Part shown: piece by piece, positions 38,647 through 47,470 of the stretch
Layout of the letters: each line of letters starts with the position of its first letter
Numbering within the stretch: the first letter of the stretch is position 1
NCBI GenBank assembly: GCA_900548975.1
Contig: URMS01000012.1
Span: forward strand, 1 to 64,000
DNA length: 64,000 nt
Reading direction: 5' to 3'
Source of the DNA: an uncultured Porphyromonadaceae bacterium
GTDB taxonomy: Bacteria; Bacteroidota; Bacteroidia; Bacteroidales; Muribaculaceae
The notes under the pieces: model-generated
The model's input: only the letters and a program-made list of their open reading frames with translations
Told to the model about the DNA's origin: nothing
Database searches by the model: none
Translations under genes and position numbers: made by a program

Positions 38647-38749
38647 CTCAAAAAATACGAAACCGCCCTCCTGCCCGCCGACCTTTTTCACGCCCCACCC
38701 TCATTTAACGTAGTAATTGATGTCTATAAGGATTAAATGAAACGATAAA

Positions 38750-39871
38750 CTATTGCATTTTCTTGATTTCGTTATATAGAGCCAGCCCTTTTGCCGTAAG
38801 TAAATATTTTTGTCTCGGGTGATTGGGCTTGTCGGGATATAACACCTTGAGAAAACCGGCTTCGAAAGCGGGGTTTATATAATTCGCCAAAAATGTCGGA
38901 CGATGTTTCAGACCGACTTTTTCCATCAATACTTTTAACGATAATTGTTCGTTTGACAAAGCTAATAGCAAAGCGCGAACTTGTTCGGTTACTTGTACGG
39001 CAGCTTGTTCGGTACTTGTACGGTCAATTTGCCCGTCTTGTTTTACCATCAGCTCTTCCGGAGCATTAATCACCATATACCGATTCCGCAATTCATTAGT
39101 TTCACCCAATAGCAGATTGCGAAAGAATCGCTCCAAATATCCGGAATTACGCATAACGCTTTTTTTTACGTTTTGGTAGTTGGCACGTACCAGCGCATTA
39201 CGGAAATACCACGAATGATTGGCGAACAAGTCGTTTGTCACGTCAAAACCCATAGAACGCAGATAGAGAATCGTAAACACAGCAATCGTTCTGGTATTTC
39301 CCTCGCCGAACGGATGGATTTGCCACAATCCCGATACAAACCTGGCTATGTGGCTCACTAACCCGTTTCTGTCCACTTTTGAATAGTCGAACTGGCGTTC
39401 TTGTTCCAAGTCGTATTCAATCGCTTTGCGAAGGTCGGGCGCGGAAACATACAACACCGTATCACCACGTAGCACCCATTCCTTTTTGGCAATGTTGTAA
39501 TCGCGGATTTGCCCTGCAAATTTAAAGACTCCGTCAAAAATCCGACGATGAATTGATGTCAGCCCGACAAGTGTAAAAGCAAAAGTTTTCTCGGTAAGAA
39601 GTTTACGGATGTTTGTCGAAGCCATATCCGCTTCGTGGATTTCTGCATCTTCAGGCGTATGTGCTATTTTCGATTGATAATAGCTACGGATAAGCTGTTC
39701 GGCTTCGTCGATTGTAATCTCGCCTTCAATATCTTTACGTGCTGTCTCGATCAAGTAGTCGGAAGGCTTCAAGCCATCAACCGCCTGCAATCCTATTGCG
39801 GTCTGCCATGCGTAACCCTTCTCCCGCTTCTGCGGCTCGCCCTGGCGTATGTATTCGTCAAAATCCATCAT
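38750..39871 (-). CDS. Fic family protein (predicted AMP transferase)
   Basis: A 373-residue Fic-domain protein expected to transfer AMP (or a related group) onto a target protein. The catalytic motif HPFGEGNTR starts at His186. Residues 42-60, with IEGE at 48-51 and ITIDEAEQLI, resemble the VbhA-type inhibitory region; Glu49-Gly50 fit the end of the (S/T)xxxE(G/N) motif, but the Ser/Thr position is Arg45. The C-terminal 90 residues are a winged-helix-like domain. The gene is much more AT-rich than its neighbours and lies alone between unrelated genes, which suggests recent acquisition. No separate antitoxin gene is adjacent. Target unknown. Confidence 0.88.
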   Translation of the reverse strand: MMDFDEYIRQGEPQKREKGYAWQTAIGLQAVDGLKPSDYLIETARKDIEGEITIDEAEQLIRSYYQSKIAHTPEDAEIHEADMASTNIRKLLTEKTFAFTLVGLTSIHRRIFDGVFKFAGQIRDYNIAKKEWVLRGDTVLYVSAPDLRKAIEYDLEQERQFDYSKVDRNGLVSHIARFVSGLWQIHPFGEGNTRTIAVFTILYLRSMGFDVTNDLFANHSWYFRNALVRANYQNVKKSVMRNSGYLERFFRNLLLGETNELRNRYMVINAPEELMVKQDGQIDRTSTEQAAVQVTEQVRALLLALSNEQLSLKVLMEKVGLKHRPTFLANYINPAFEAGFLKVLYPDKPNHPRQKYLLTAKGLALYNEIKKMQ

Positions 39872-39918
39872 ATCTCAAAATACAACATAAAGATAAAAAA
39901 CATGTGCCCTTGCAGGAA

Positions 39919-41523
39919 CTATTTGATGAGGGTGGCGAGGGTGGCGGCGATCTCTTCGGTGGTCGGGTTGACGGCGAGGATGGTGCCGTCGCGGTCGACG
40001 AGGACAATCTTGCCGCCGCCGTTGCCGGCATGGTACTTGCGCCATATCCGGTTGACATCATTGAGTTCTATGAGATTCAGCCACGGGTAGCCGTCGCGTT
40101 CTATAGCGGCAATCATGGCGTCGGCCGAATTCTGCTCCCGAGCCACACCGACCACCGTGAAGCCGCGGTCGCGATATTTCTCGTAGAGAGGAATAAGCTC
40201 TTTGCTGTGGCGGCGGCACGGTCCGCACCACGACGCCCACAGGTCTATCACGGCGACCTTACCGTCTATGACATCGGAGATGCGCACTTCGTTGCCATCG
40301 AGATCCGGTGCCGTAAAATCGGTGTACTTCCGTCCCGGTGCCGGTGCTCCGGCCTCGTGCATCATGGCAATCTGACGATAGTAGTAATTGTCGGTAAGAG
40401 TATCGGCATAGTTATCCTCGAATATTTCCATTATCTCGTCGGCATGAGGATAGCCTGTATTCACAAGAGTGAACATCGTATAGAGGTTAAGGGCCGACGG
40501 CTGTGCCAGCTCTGCGGCAAAAAAACGACGGTGAACAAGATCGAGAAGACTGTCGTACTGCGCCTCTACTTTCTTTCCTTCGTCGCTGAGCACACGGTCC
40601 TCGTCATACAGCTTATTTATTATGGCCTGAATGCTGTCGCGCTGCGGCGCGGTAAGCTCGTTCCATTTATCGCTGTAAGCCTTGGCTTCCCTGGCCTCCG
40701 CACTATACATCTCTCCCGAGGTCGTCAGCTCGGCCCGGCGCTTTCCGATAGCCGATTCATAGAGATTCTTCTGCCAGTAATCGTCCATGCGTTCATTATA
40801 AGCCGTATAGGCCTCCGAGGCCGGTCCGCCGCTCACCCTGATGTCGCCGTCGGAATCGTCGGGAAAATCGACTGTCACTTCATCGTCCGAGGCAAATATC
40901 CTCACTACGTGCCACGAACCGTTCAGACGCTCGGCGCCGATACACAGCTCGTACACCCTGTCGGGCTCACCGGCTACGGTGTAGCTGAATTTGCCGTTGC
41001 GAACCGGAATAAGGACAGATTTATTGACGCGCCCATCGGCGCCTCCCTCGATAAGGATAAGCCACGATGCTTCGGGATGGCCGTTGATCGAGCCCGATAT
41101 GCGGGTGGTCTTTTTGCCTATAGTATTTCCGTTAAGCCGTATGTCGGACACAAGCCATCCGCCCGGTTCCACAAAATCTATCACCGTATCAGCCGCTGCC
41201 ACCGGCTCGAACACGAACACGGGCGATACGTATGCCGAATCGCCCAGTACGGTCTTTTTACCGAACTCCATGCCTTCGAGCGCCTTAAGATTATATCTCG
41301 CTCCGGTCACCTTGCCTTTGAGATATATGTTGGTGTCGGCACGCACCCAGTTCCCCGGACGTCCGTAGATATCGGCATTCAGCCGGGTGGCATCGTCAAG
41401 AAGTTCGACAGACGCGACACTGAACGACATCGGACCGTTCCCGAAATCGGGACATTTTACCATGCGGGCAGAAGCCGCAGTCAGGGCCATACACGCCAAC
41501 AGGACTAAAAACAGTTTTTTCAT
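39919..41523 (-). CDS. TlpA/ResA-like periplasmic thiol-disulfide oxidoreductase
   Basis: A 534-residue exported protein. Residues 1-19 form a signal peptide. The first 370 residues contain beta-rich and helical regions of the kind found before thioredoxin domains in Bacteroidetes (DUF4369-like, not certain). The C-terminal 140 residues are a thioredoxin fold with WASWCGPCR; the active cysteines are 433 and 436. It probably reduces or isomerises disulfides in the periplasm. The ATG at 41523 opens the signal peptide and is preferred to a TTG at 41538. Confidence 0.88.
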   Translation of the reverse strand: MKKLFLVLLACMALTAASARMVKCPDFGNGPMSFSVASVELLDDATRLNADIYGRPGNWVRADTNIYLKGKVTGARYNLKALEGMEFGKKTVLGDSAYVSPVFVFEPVAAADTVIDFVEPGGWLVSDIRLNGNTIGKKTTRISGSINGHPEASWLILIEGGADGRVNKSVLIPVRNGKFSYTVAGEPDRVYELCIGAERLNGSWHVVRIFASDDEVTVDFPDDSDGDIRVSGGPASEAYTAYNERMDDYWQKNLYESAIGKRRAELTTSGEMYSAEAREAKAYSDKWNELTAPQRDSIQAIINKLYDEDRVLSDEGKKVEAQYDSLLDLVHRRFFAAELAQPSALNLYTMFTLVNTGYPHADEIMEIFEDNYADTLTDNYYYRQIAMMHEAGAPAPGRKYTDFTAPDLDGNEVRISDVIDGKVAVIDLWASWCGPCRRHSKELIPLYEKYRDRGFTVVGVAREQNSADAMIAAIERDGYPWLNLIELNDVNRIWRKYHAGNGGGKIVLVDRDGTILAVNPTTEEIAATLATLIK

Positions 41524-41555
41524 AGTATGTGTTTTCAAGATGTAGGTTTATACCA

Positions 41556-41563
41556 CAAAGATA
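41556..41563 (-). promoter_or_regulatory. -7 element of the TlpA-like gene
   Basis: TATCTTTG on the minus strand, 32 bases before the ATG, directly downstream of the terminator of the GH43-like gene. A weak -33 candidate CTTG lies 22 bases upstream. Confidence 0.5.
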
Positions 41564-41599
41564 TAAAAAATAATCCGCACTTTCACAAGCACGGATAAT
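41564..41599 (-). terminator. Terminator of the GH43-like gene
   Basis: On the minus strand ATTATCCG (41599-41592) pairs with CGGATTAT (41577-41570) with one mismatch and is followed by a run of T. It lies five bases after the GH43-like stop. Confidence 0.7.
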
Positions 41600-41603
41600 A
41601 TTT

Positions 41604-42656
41604 TCATTTATTCCCGAAAGCCTTTAGCAGACATCGGGCTTCTTCGGCTGAAATGACCGAGACAGTACCATGGCGCGCTTCCGATGGAAACGACGAGTCC
41701 TCTATCTCCCAGTTTTCGAAATCGGACGACGATGACACTCCGAAGCCGTCGGCCATACAGTAGTCATAGTACAGCATACATTTTTCACCCGCGATGTCCA
41801 TAACAGCCGACGGCCCTTCGGTAATCACCGGTACTATCTGTCCGCCGTTGAGATGCCCCTCTACGATAGTGTACGGACCCTCGGGATTGTCGGCAACGGC
41901 CACACGGATAGCGCGGCGCTCGCCGGTAAGCTCTCCGAATTCCTCTTCTTTATGGAACAGATAGTACTTCCCGTCCTTAAGCAGCAGCGTTCCGTCGATT
42001 ACCGAATACGGCGGCTCAAAAAGCAGTTTGGCCGGTGTGAATTCTTTCCAGTTCTTTGTGCGGCAATACCAGAGACGGCTCTTTTTCCAGCCTGCATCCT
42101 CGAACGATGAAGACCATACCAGAATATAATCGCCGGCTTTATCGTCGTAGAACCATTCGGGCGCCCATATATTACGCACCATCCGGCCCTCGGCGTCGCG
42201 CACGTCTTTCATAAGCGGCAGCAGATCCTCGCGGGTCCAGTGCACGAGGTCGGTCGATGTGGCGTAGAGGCAGCTCGGGCCGGTCTGCGCGCGATCGTCG
42301 CGACGCCCTCCGCCCGTTGCCATCAGGCGCCACACTCCGTCGGGGCAGCGGCGCACATAGGGGTCGCGCATCTGCTGGTCCCACACCGGGAGATTATCGT
42401 TAAGGGCCATCCAGTGCTTTCCGTCGGTCGACAGAGCGATATGAAGGCGCTCCACATTCATCGGGTCGGGCAGCGGCACATGCACGGTCCTGCCGGCAGA
42501 ATCGATTTCGACACGGGTAGGATAGCGCTGACGGAAATATGTGAGCATATACACCTCGCTATTATCATCAATCACGAAATTCGCGGCATCTGTAACATCC
42601 TGCGCCGACAGTGCCAGCACAGAAACAAGCGCCAAAACGGTAGATAGTATTCTCAT
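41604..42656 (-). CDS. Exported GH43-like glycoside hydrolase
   Basis: A 350-residue exported protein with a signal peptide at residues 1-18 and a five-bladed beta-propeller pattern typical of clan GH-F: MRDPYVRR, NIWAPEWFYD, VIDGTLL and ITEGPS recur at blade positions. Likely catalytic acids are the Asp of RDPY, the Asp of IDGT and the Glu of TEGP. GH43 enzymes cleave arabinose- or xylose-containing glycans; the exact substrate is not visible. It stands alone with its own promoter and terminator. Confidence 0.78.
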   Translation of the reverse strand: MRILSTVLALVSVLALSAQDVTDAANFVIDDNSEVYMLTYFRQRYPTRVEIDSAGRTVHVPLPDPMNVERLHIALSTDGKHWMALNDNLPVWDQQMRDPYVRRCPDGVWRLMATGGGRRDDRAQTGPSCLYATSTDLVHWTREDLLPLMKDVRDAEGRMVRNIWAPEWFYDDKAGDYILVWSSSFEDAGWKKSRLWYCRTKNWKEFTPAKLLFEPPYSVIDGTLLLKDGKYYLFHKEEEFGELTGERRAIRVAVADNPEGPYTIVEGHLNGGQIVPVITEGPSAVMDIAGEKCMLYYDYCMADGFGVSSSSDFENWEIEDSSFPSEARHGTVSVISAEEARCLLKAFGNK

Positions 42657-42681
42657 AGTATCAGAAACTGGTTGTACAGCG

Positions 42682-42689
42682 CAAAAATA
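42682..42689 (-). promoter_or_regulatory. -7 element of the GH43-like gene
   Basis: TATTTTTG on the minus strand fits TAnnTTTG and lies 25 bases before the ATG. No -33 box was found. Confidence 0.4.
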
Positions 42690-42837
42690 CTAAATATTAT
42701 CCATATCACGCTCATGAGATATCTTCTTCAACTTGCATAAAGTGAAAACGCAGCCACACACAGTGGCGTATAGCCACGAAATACCTTTACTTTTAATAAA
42801 TATGTCAGAAAACAGCCCTAAATTAAAGATTTTTGAT

Positions 42838-42845
42838 TATCTTTG
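42838..42845 (+). promoter_or_regulatory. -7 element of the single-helix membrane protein gene
   Basis: TATCTTTG lies 20 bases before the ATG at 42866. It overlaps the in-frame upstream start at 42833, arguing against that start. Confidence 0.5.
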
Positions 42846-42865
42846 GCAAAAATTCAATCGATACC

Positions 42866-44272
42866 ATGAGTAATCTTCCTCCTTACCGTATGGTCGGACG
42901 CGCCAATGCCGTCGGTCACCATCTTCTGCAGAAATACAGCCTCAGTCCGAGCGATCCCCATACCGATATCGTGGTGCTACTTCTTGCGCTCGGTCAGCGT
43001 GTTAGCGATGCCGACCGCGATCTGTGCAACAAACTGGCCATAGACGTCCACTACGACCGTCAGCAGGCCGAAAGCCGCATGATTGCCTCCGACCAACTGC
43101 GAAAAGAGCAGATTGCCGGCGAAAGTGAGGCCGCGTATCTGCTACGGAAGTATCCGCGCCAGTATGCCGAATACATTCTCGCCGACCGCGACTATATTCC
43201 CGAAGTCAAAGCACACGAAGAAGCTCAAAAGCGCCGTCGGCGCCGACGCCTGATCACAGCGGGCAGCATTGTCGGAGCGCTGATACTGGGCATAATCATC
43301 TACAATCTTCCATATTTCGCCGAAAAGCGGGCATTCGGAGAGGCTGAGAAAGATCTGCTGTCGGGCGAATACTGGACCTACGAAGTTGCCGTAGGACATT
43401 ATATGTACCGGTATCCCGACGGTGCGCACCTGCAGGATGTGCTGATGCTCGCGGCAAAAGCCTGCAGTGAGACATCGCAGCCATCCGATGCCGTGAAGTA
43501 TGCCTCGGACTATCTGCGCAGATTTCCCGACGGCAAATATGCCGGCGAAGTGGCCGAAATATACGACATGGTTTGGAACAGCGAGATTGCCCGCTTCAAC
43601 GAACTCGCCGCAGCCAACGCCACAAAAGAAGGCGCCGACTTCGTGCGGGCCATGCTGTCGTATATGCGCGAGAAACACATCAATACCGTTGCCGTAGAGG
43701 GGCGCCCGACGCTCGAACTGATGGAGTATGACGAATATCCGCAGGGAGTACGAGTGTTTATGGAAACTCTCAACAACAAGGAAACCGGTTCGATGAAACT
43801 GCCCGACGATATGGAGACTATCAAGGACAAGATTTCTCTCACAGAAGCTCGGTCGTACACATCGATTATAGTGGAAGGCCTCCAGGCCGGCTTCGACAAA
43901 GTGCTTACCCCGGGATTCATCACCTTTACCGAGCACCCCGGCGAATCCGACGCGGCACTTCCCAAAGCGATAGTCGATTACACCATCAAGACTCAGGACC
44001 AGGATTTTGGATCGTTCGCCGTACCTGATATATGGGAATATACCTCGACAATGAACGGCATAGTAATGTCGCGCTGTCTTCTCCTGGGCATCGGCATGAC
44101 TTTCAACGCTACATTTGTGCTGCCCGACAGCGACATTCACTACACCGTTACAGGGACCGGCGACGCAGGGTCGGAATCGATCAATGTCGACCGCTCGAAA
44201 GCCTATGCGACCATGTGTCGCCGCTGCACACAGCGCTTCAGCGAAACCATCGCCTCCGATTTCGGCATCTGA
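42866..44272 (+). CDS. Single-pass membrane protein of unknown function
   Basis: A 468-residue protein. Residues 1-122 are soluble and helical, with no signal peptide. Six consecutive arginines at 123-128 precede one membrane helix at about 130-148, which by the positive-inside rule puts the N-terminus in the cytoplasm and the larger C-terminal part outside. Residues 155-250 contain helices with TPR-like spacing (HYMYRYPDG, YLRRFPDGKYAGEVAEI). The rest is a mixed fold without motifs I know. No partner gene is adjacent. I do not recognise the family. Confidence 0.75.
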   Translation: MSNLPPYRMVGRANAVGHHLLQKYSLSPSDPHTDIVVLLLALGQRVSDADRDLCNKLAIDVHYDRQQAESRMIASDQLRKEQIAGESEAAYLLRKYPRQYAEYILADRDYIPEVKAHEEAQKRRRRRRLITAGSIVGALILGIIIYNLPYFAEKRAFGEAEKDLLSGEYWTYEVAVGHYMYRYPDGAHLQDVLMLAAKACSETSQPSDAVKYASDYLRRFPDGKYAGEVAEIYDMVWNSEIARFNELAAANATKEGADFVRAMLSYMREKHINTVAVEGRPTLELMEYDEYPQGVRVFMETLNNKETGSMKLPDDMETIKDKISLTEARSYTSIIVEGLQAGFDKVLTPGFITFTEHPGESDAALPKAIVDYTIKTQDQDFGSFAVPDIWEYTSTMNGIVMSRCLLLGIGMTFNATFVLPDSDIHYTVTGTGDAGSESINVDRSKAYATMCRRCTQRFSETIASDFGI

Positions 44273-44313
44273 CACAGCTACGGTTTCGCCAACAGCACCA
44301 TTCAGCCGGCCGA

Positions 44314-46233
44314 CTAACGCACCACAGCCTTGGCGCAGCAGCCACCGGCTGAAACTATATACATCCCTGCCCGAAGCGAACCGAATGTCACGCCGCTGCC
44401 GTCGGAAAGCGCATCGCCCACCTTAACTCCGGCCACATCATAGACACTTATTTCACCCGGCGCCGAGACCTCTATCTCCGAACCGATTACTCTCACCTCC
44501 GGTCTCCGGTCGGTCGCAATGGTGCCGACAGCCGTAGTGTGCGGCTCGAAAAAGAAATCCGTGAAACCGGCAGTATTGGCCGCCAGACTGTATATGGTCG
44601 CATGTGTAGCCCCCTCGTACTCCGTATATCTGAATTTATCGGAAGCCTGCATAAGTGCGGGCGCGAGAGTCTGCATTCCTTCCGGCGACACAGTCTTGTC
44701 TTCGCTGCCATGGAAAGCCCATACATAGCTTTTCGAAGCATTGGCCACAAGTGCGTCGAATTTTACGCCCGCATCGCCGTAGCCAGCTATCGGAGCAGCA
44801 CGCGCGAATAGCGGCTCAGCGGTATTGAGAAGATACCAGATCGCCGCCGCACCGTTCGAACTTCCCACAAGACTCATATTCTCCTTTGCAACACCATACT
44901 CTGCCGCAAATCTTTTGGCAAGAGCCACGGCGCCGTCAAGCCACTTGGTAGCTTCCGACTCTTCGAGATAGCCTCCGCGGCCCGTCACCCACTGCTCTTC
45001 CAGGGGCAGCTGGGCACCGACAATTATCACGTTCTCGCCCGAATTCAAAAGCTGATACAGAGGCGACGCGCCCATCGAACACATATGCAGACTGTTATCA
45101 TCGCCTCGCGAGCCAAGGTCGTGCAGATAAAGCACAAGGTGTGGCGCACCATCCCTCTTGTCGGAAATATGGTAGCGATACTTCATCTCGGTACCGTCGG
45201 CAAGAGTACAACTTCCGGCTTCGAACACCTTCTCGGGCACCATAATATCTGCCGTCACACGGTCGAAATCCTTTGTCATAGTATAGTGTAGCAGTGTATA
45301 CTGGTCGGCTGTCGGAAGACCGTGCACGTTCATCTCGAATTCTGTTGCGGGATTGTTGTGCGGTTCGGAAACATTGAATACACGCATGGCCGGAAACTCG
45401 CCACCCGTTATATTCACACTCACTTTTTTGCCGTCGACACTGTTGGCGCCGCTTGTGCCAAGAAAAGCGCGCCCGGCAAACTCACCGCCCGAAATATTGA
45501 TTTCACTCCCGCCGCCCTTAAGGCCTGCCGATACCGAGCCGGCATAGAGACAGTGCACACGGCCTCCGGATATGTTTACGGTAGCCGTCGACGCGGCAAT
45601 CGCGACATTATTCTTGAAATTTTTCGCCGTACCACGGTTATAGAGTACAAGGTATACTTCTCCCGATTCGATATTGATTTTCGGATTCATGTCGTCGGCT
45701 GCCAGATTGTCGTTGTCCTGACAGCCCCCGAGCACCGTAAACGATTGCGCGAGTTTTTCCCATGTGAAATTACCATGCATCTCGCAACCCTGTCCGATTG
45801 TCACTTCATGATAGTTGGCAATCAGAAGGAGGTAACCGCCCGTACCCGTCAGATTGAAAGTAATATTCTCAAACCGTGTATCCGACGTTATCCCCAGCCG
45901 CATACCTTTGGTGAGGGTCCAGGCGGTTTCGTCGTGGTCTTCGGCCCGATAGTCGATACCGTCGTAAACCTGGGTATACGTTATCGAGCCACTTCTCGGA
46001 GCAGTAGGTACAAAATTGGCTGCCTGGGTAAATTTACCGTTGACAACTATCACACCGTCGGCTTCGGACGGAATCAGATCATATGCCTTTGTCAGACTCC
46101 GGACTGCCGTGCCGGGAGTGCTCCCGTCGTTATTATTGTCTCCTTGATCATTGAGAAACACGACTTTGGTTTCTGCGAAGACAGAAGCTGCCGACAAAAG
46201 CGACAGAGCAAGAAAAGTAGCGATTTTTTTCAT
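44314..46233 (-). CDS. Secreted beta-helix/alpha-beta hydrolase fusion with a sorting-signal-like tail
   Basis: A 639-residue exported protein. Residues 1-20 are a signal peptide. About 20-310 is a right-handed beta-helix-like region with repeated Gly-Gly turns (ISGGR, ISGGEF, ITGGEF). About 345-560 is an alpha/beta hydrolase with a full triad: Ser459 in GSSNG, Asp512 in HGSEDKTV and His544 in GATHAT, so an esterase, perhaps acting on acylated polysaccharide. The last 45 residues (ISVYDVAGVKVG, then LRAGMYIV) resemble the type IX secretion C-terminal signal. The combination of a glycan-binding-like helix and an esterase suggests a surface enzyme. The ATG at 46233 opens the signal peptide. Confidence 0.8.
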   Translation of the reverse strand: MKKIATFLALSLLSAASVFAETKVVFLNDQGDNNNDGSTPGTAVRSLTKAYDLIPSEADGVIVVNGKFTQAANFVPTAPRSGSITYTQVYDGIDYRAEDHDETAWTLTKGMRLGITSDTRFENITFNLTGTGGYLLLIANYHEVTIGQGCEMHGNFTWEKLAQSFTVLGGCQDNDNLAADDMNPKINIESGEVYLVLYNRGTAKNFKNNVAIAASTATVNISGGRVHCLYAGSVSAGLKGGGSEINISGGEFAGRAFLGTSGANSVDGKKVSVNITGGEFPAMRVFNVSEPHNNPATEFEMNVHGLPTADQYTLLHYTMTKDFDRVTADIMVPEKVFEAGSCTLADGTEMKYRYHISDKRDGAPHLVLYLHDLGSRGDDNSLHMCSMGASPLYQLLNSGENVIIVGAQLPLEEQWVTGRGGYLEESEATKWLDGAVALAKRFAAEYGVAKENMSLVGSSNGAAAIWYLLNTAEPLFARAAPIAGYGDAGVKFDALVANASKSYVWAFHGSEDKTVSPEGMQTLAPALMQASDKFRYTEYEGATHATIYSLAANTAGFTDFFFEPHTTAVGTIATDRRPEVRVIGSEIEVSAPGEISVYDVAGVKVGDALSDGSGVTFGSLRAGMYIVSAGGCCAKAVVR

Positions 46234-46287
46234 GCGTCAGAAAGATTCAGGTATAATTTTCAATACAGATATAGTTTGATATCGTCC

Positions 46288-46295
46288 CAAAATTA
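46288..46295 (-). promoter_or_regulatory. -7 element of the secreted esterase gene
   Basis: TAATTTTG on the minus strand, 54 bases before the ATG and downstream of the aroB terminator hairpin. Confidence 0.45.
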
Positions 46296-46347
46296 TACTC
46301 AGAATCTTTTCCGGGATAGCAGAAAAGAATCACACTCTGCAAAAATT

Positions 46348-46371
46348 GACTCAAAACTCCCCTCCTGAGTC
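46348..46371 (-). terminator. Hairpin after aroB
   Basis: GACTCA (46371-46366 on the minus strand) pairs with TGAGTC (46353-46348) across a 12-base loop and is followed by AATTTTTG. A short stem, but rightly placed 28 bases after the aroB stop to close the long operon. Confidence 0.5.
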
Positions 46372-46399
46372 TTTTCTTGCCGAAAAGCCTCTTATGACA

Positions 46400-47470
46400 T
46401 CAGATTCCCATCAGGTCGCGGTAGATGTCGAGGGCCGATTTTATTTCGTCGGGTGTGGCGATGCTGTCGATCACGGGCTCGCCCACGCCTTTGAGCAGGG
46501 TGAAGTTGATCTTGTCGGGCGATGCGTTTTTCTTATCCTGACGCATACCCGCCAGCAGTGCCGGATAGTCCTTGCAGTCGATATTGAAGACACCGTAATT
46601 ATCGCGGATATAGGCGGCGAATTTCTGTAGAGTGTCGGAGGGGAACTGCAGCTTCATATGCGACAGAATCAGCTCCACCACCATACCCCAAGCCACGGCA
46701 TATCCGTGCGGCACGGGCGATTTACGCTCCATTGCCAGGCTCTCGAAGGCATGCCCTACCGTATGGCCCAGATTCAGAGCCTTGCGGATGCCTTGCTCGG
46801 TGAGATCGGTGGCTACGATACGCCGCTTCACCATAACGCTCTCGCGCAGCAAGGGCAGCAATGCTTCCGAATCAAAGACCGGATATACCGGACTATAGGC
46901 AAGCAAGCGGGCAAGCACTTCTTCGTTCTCGAGAAGAGCGTGCTTCAACATTTCGGCATAGCCCGAGAGGATTTCCTGTTCGGGAAGAGTGTTGAAGAAT
47001 ACGGTGGATATGACGGCAGCCTCGGGTTCGGCGAAGACACCTATCTGATTCTTCATGCCGTTGAAATTGATAGCCGTCTTGCCGCCGACCGATGCATCGA
47101 CCGCGGCCAGAAGCGTCGTGGGAACATTTATGCACCTCATGCCGCGTTTGAAAGTCGCCGCGGCGAAGCCGCCCATATCGCCGACAACGCCGCCGCCGAG
47201 ATTCACCACCACCGTAGAGCGGGTCGCCTCCATCTCGGACAAGCGGTTCCATATATGGGTGAGACTGTCGAGGTTTTTATTGGTATCGCCCGAAGGCACG
47301 GTTATTTTTCCGGCTGAGGCTATCGATTTGGAATCGTTTTCAAGCACCGGAAGCACGGCATTGGCCGTGCCTGTATCGGAAATCACGACAACGGCCGGAT
47401 TACCAAGGTCAGCGACAAGGGTATCGATGGTCTCGCCGACAAGGTTAGTGAAGATGAGTTTCTGTTTCAT
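46400..47470 (-). CDS. aroB: 3-dehydroquinate synthase
   Basis: A 356-residue shikimate-pathway enzyme converting DAHP to 3-dehydroquinate using NAD and a metal. The NAD motif GGGVVGDMGGF, then PTTLLAAVDASVGGKTAIN and the metal-site HTVGHAFE are intact. The ATG lies inside the preceding HAD gene (26-base overlap); no later ATG fits the family N-terminus. Last gene of the long minus-strand run that begins at mltG. Confidence 0.95.
   Translation of the reverse strand: MKQKLIFTNLVGETIDTLVADLGNPAVVVISDTGTANAVLPVLENDSKSIASAGKITVPSGDTNKNLDSLTHIWNRLSEMEATRSTVVVNLGGGVVGDMGGFAAATFKRGMRCINVPTTLLAAVDASVGGKTAINFNGMKNQIGVFAEPEAAVISTVFFNTLPEQEILSGYAEMLKHALLENEEVLARLLAYSPVYPVFDSEALLPLLRESVMVKRRIVATDLTEQGIRKALNLGHTVGHAFESLAMERKSPVPHGYAVAWGMVVELILSHMKLQFPSDTLQKFAAYIRDNYGVFNIDCKDYPALLAGMRQDKKNASPDKINFTLLKGVGEPVIDSIATPDEIKSALDIYRDLMGI

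Noticed and set aside
38750..39871. Two-gene toxin-antitoxin module
   Set aside because: No small partner gene is adjacent; any inhibitory segment is within the Fic protein itself.
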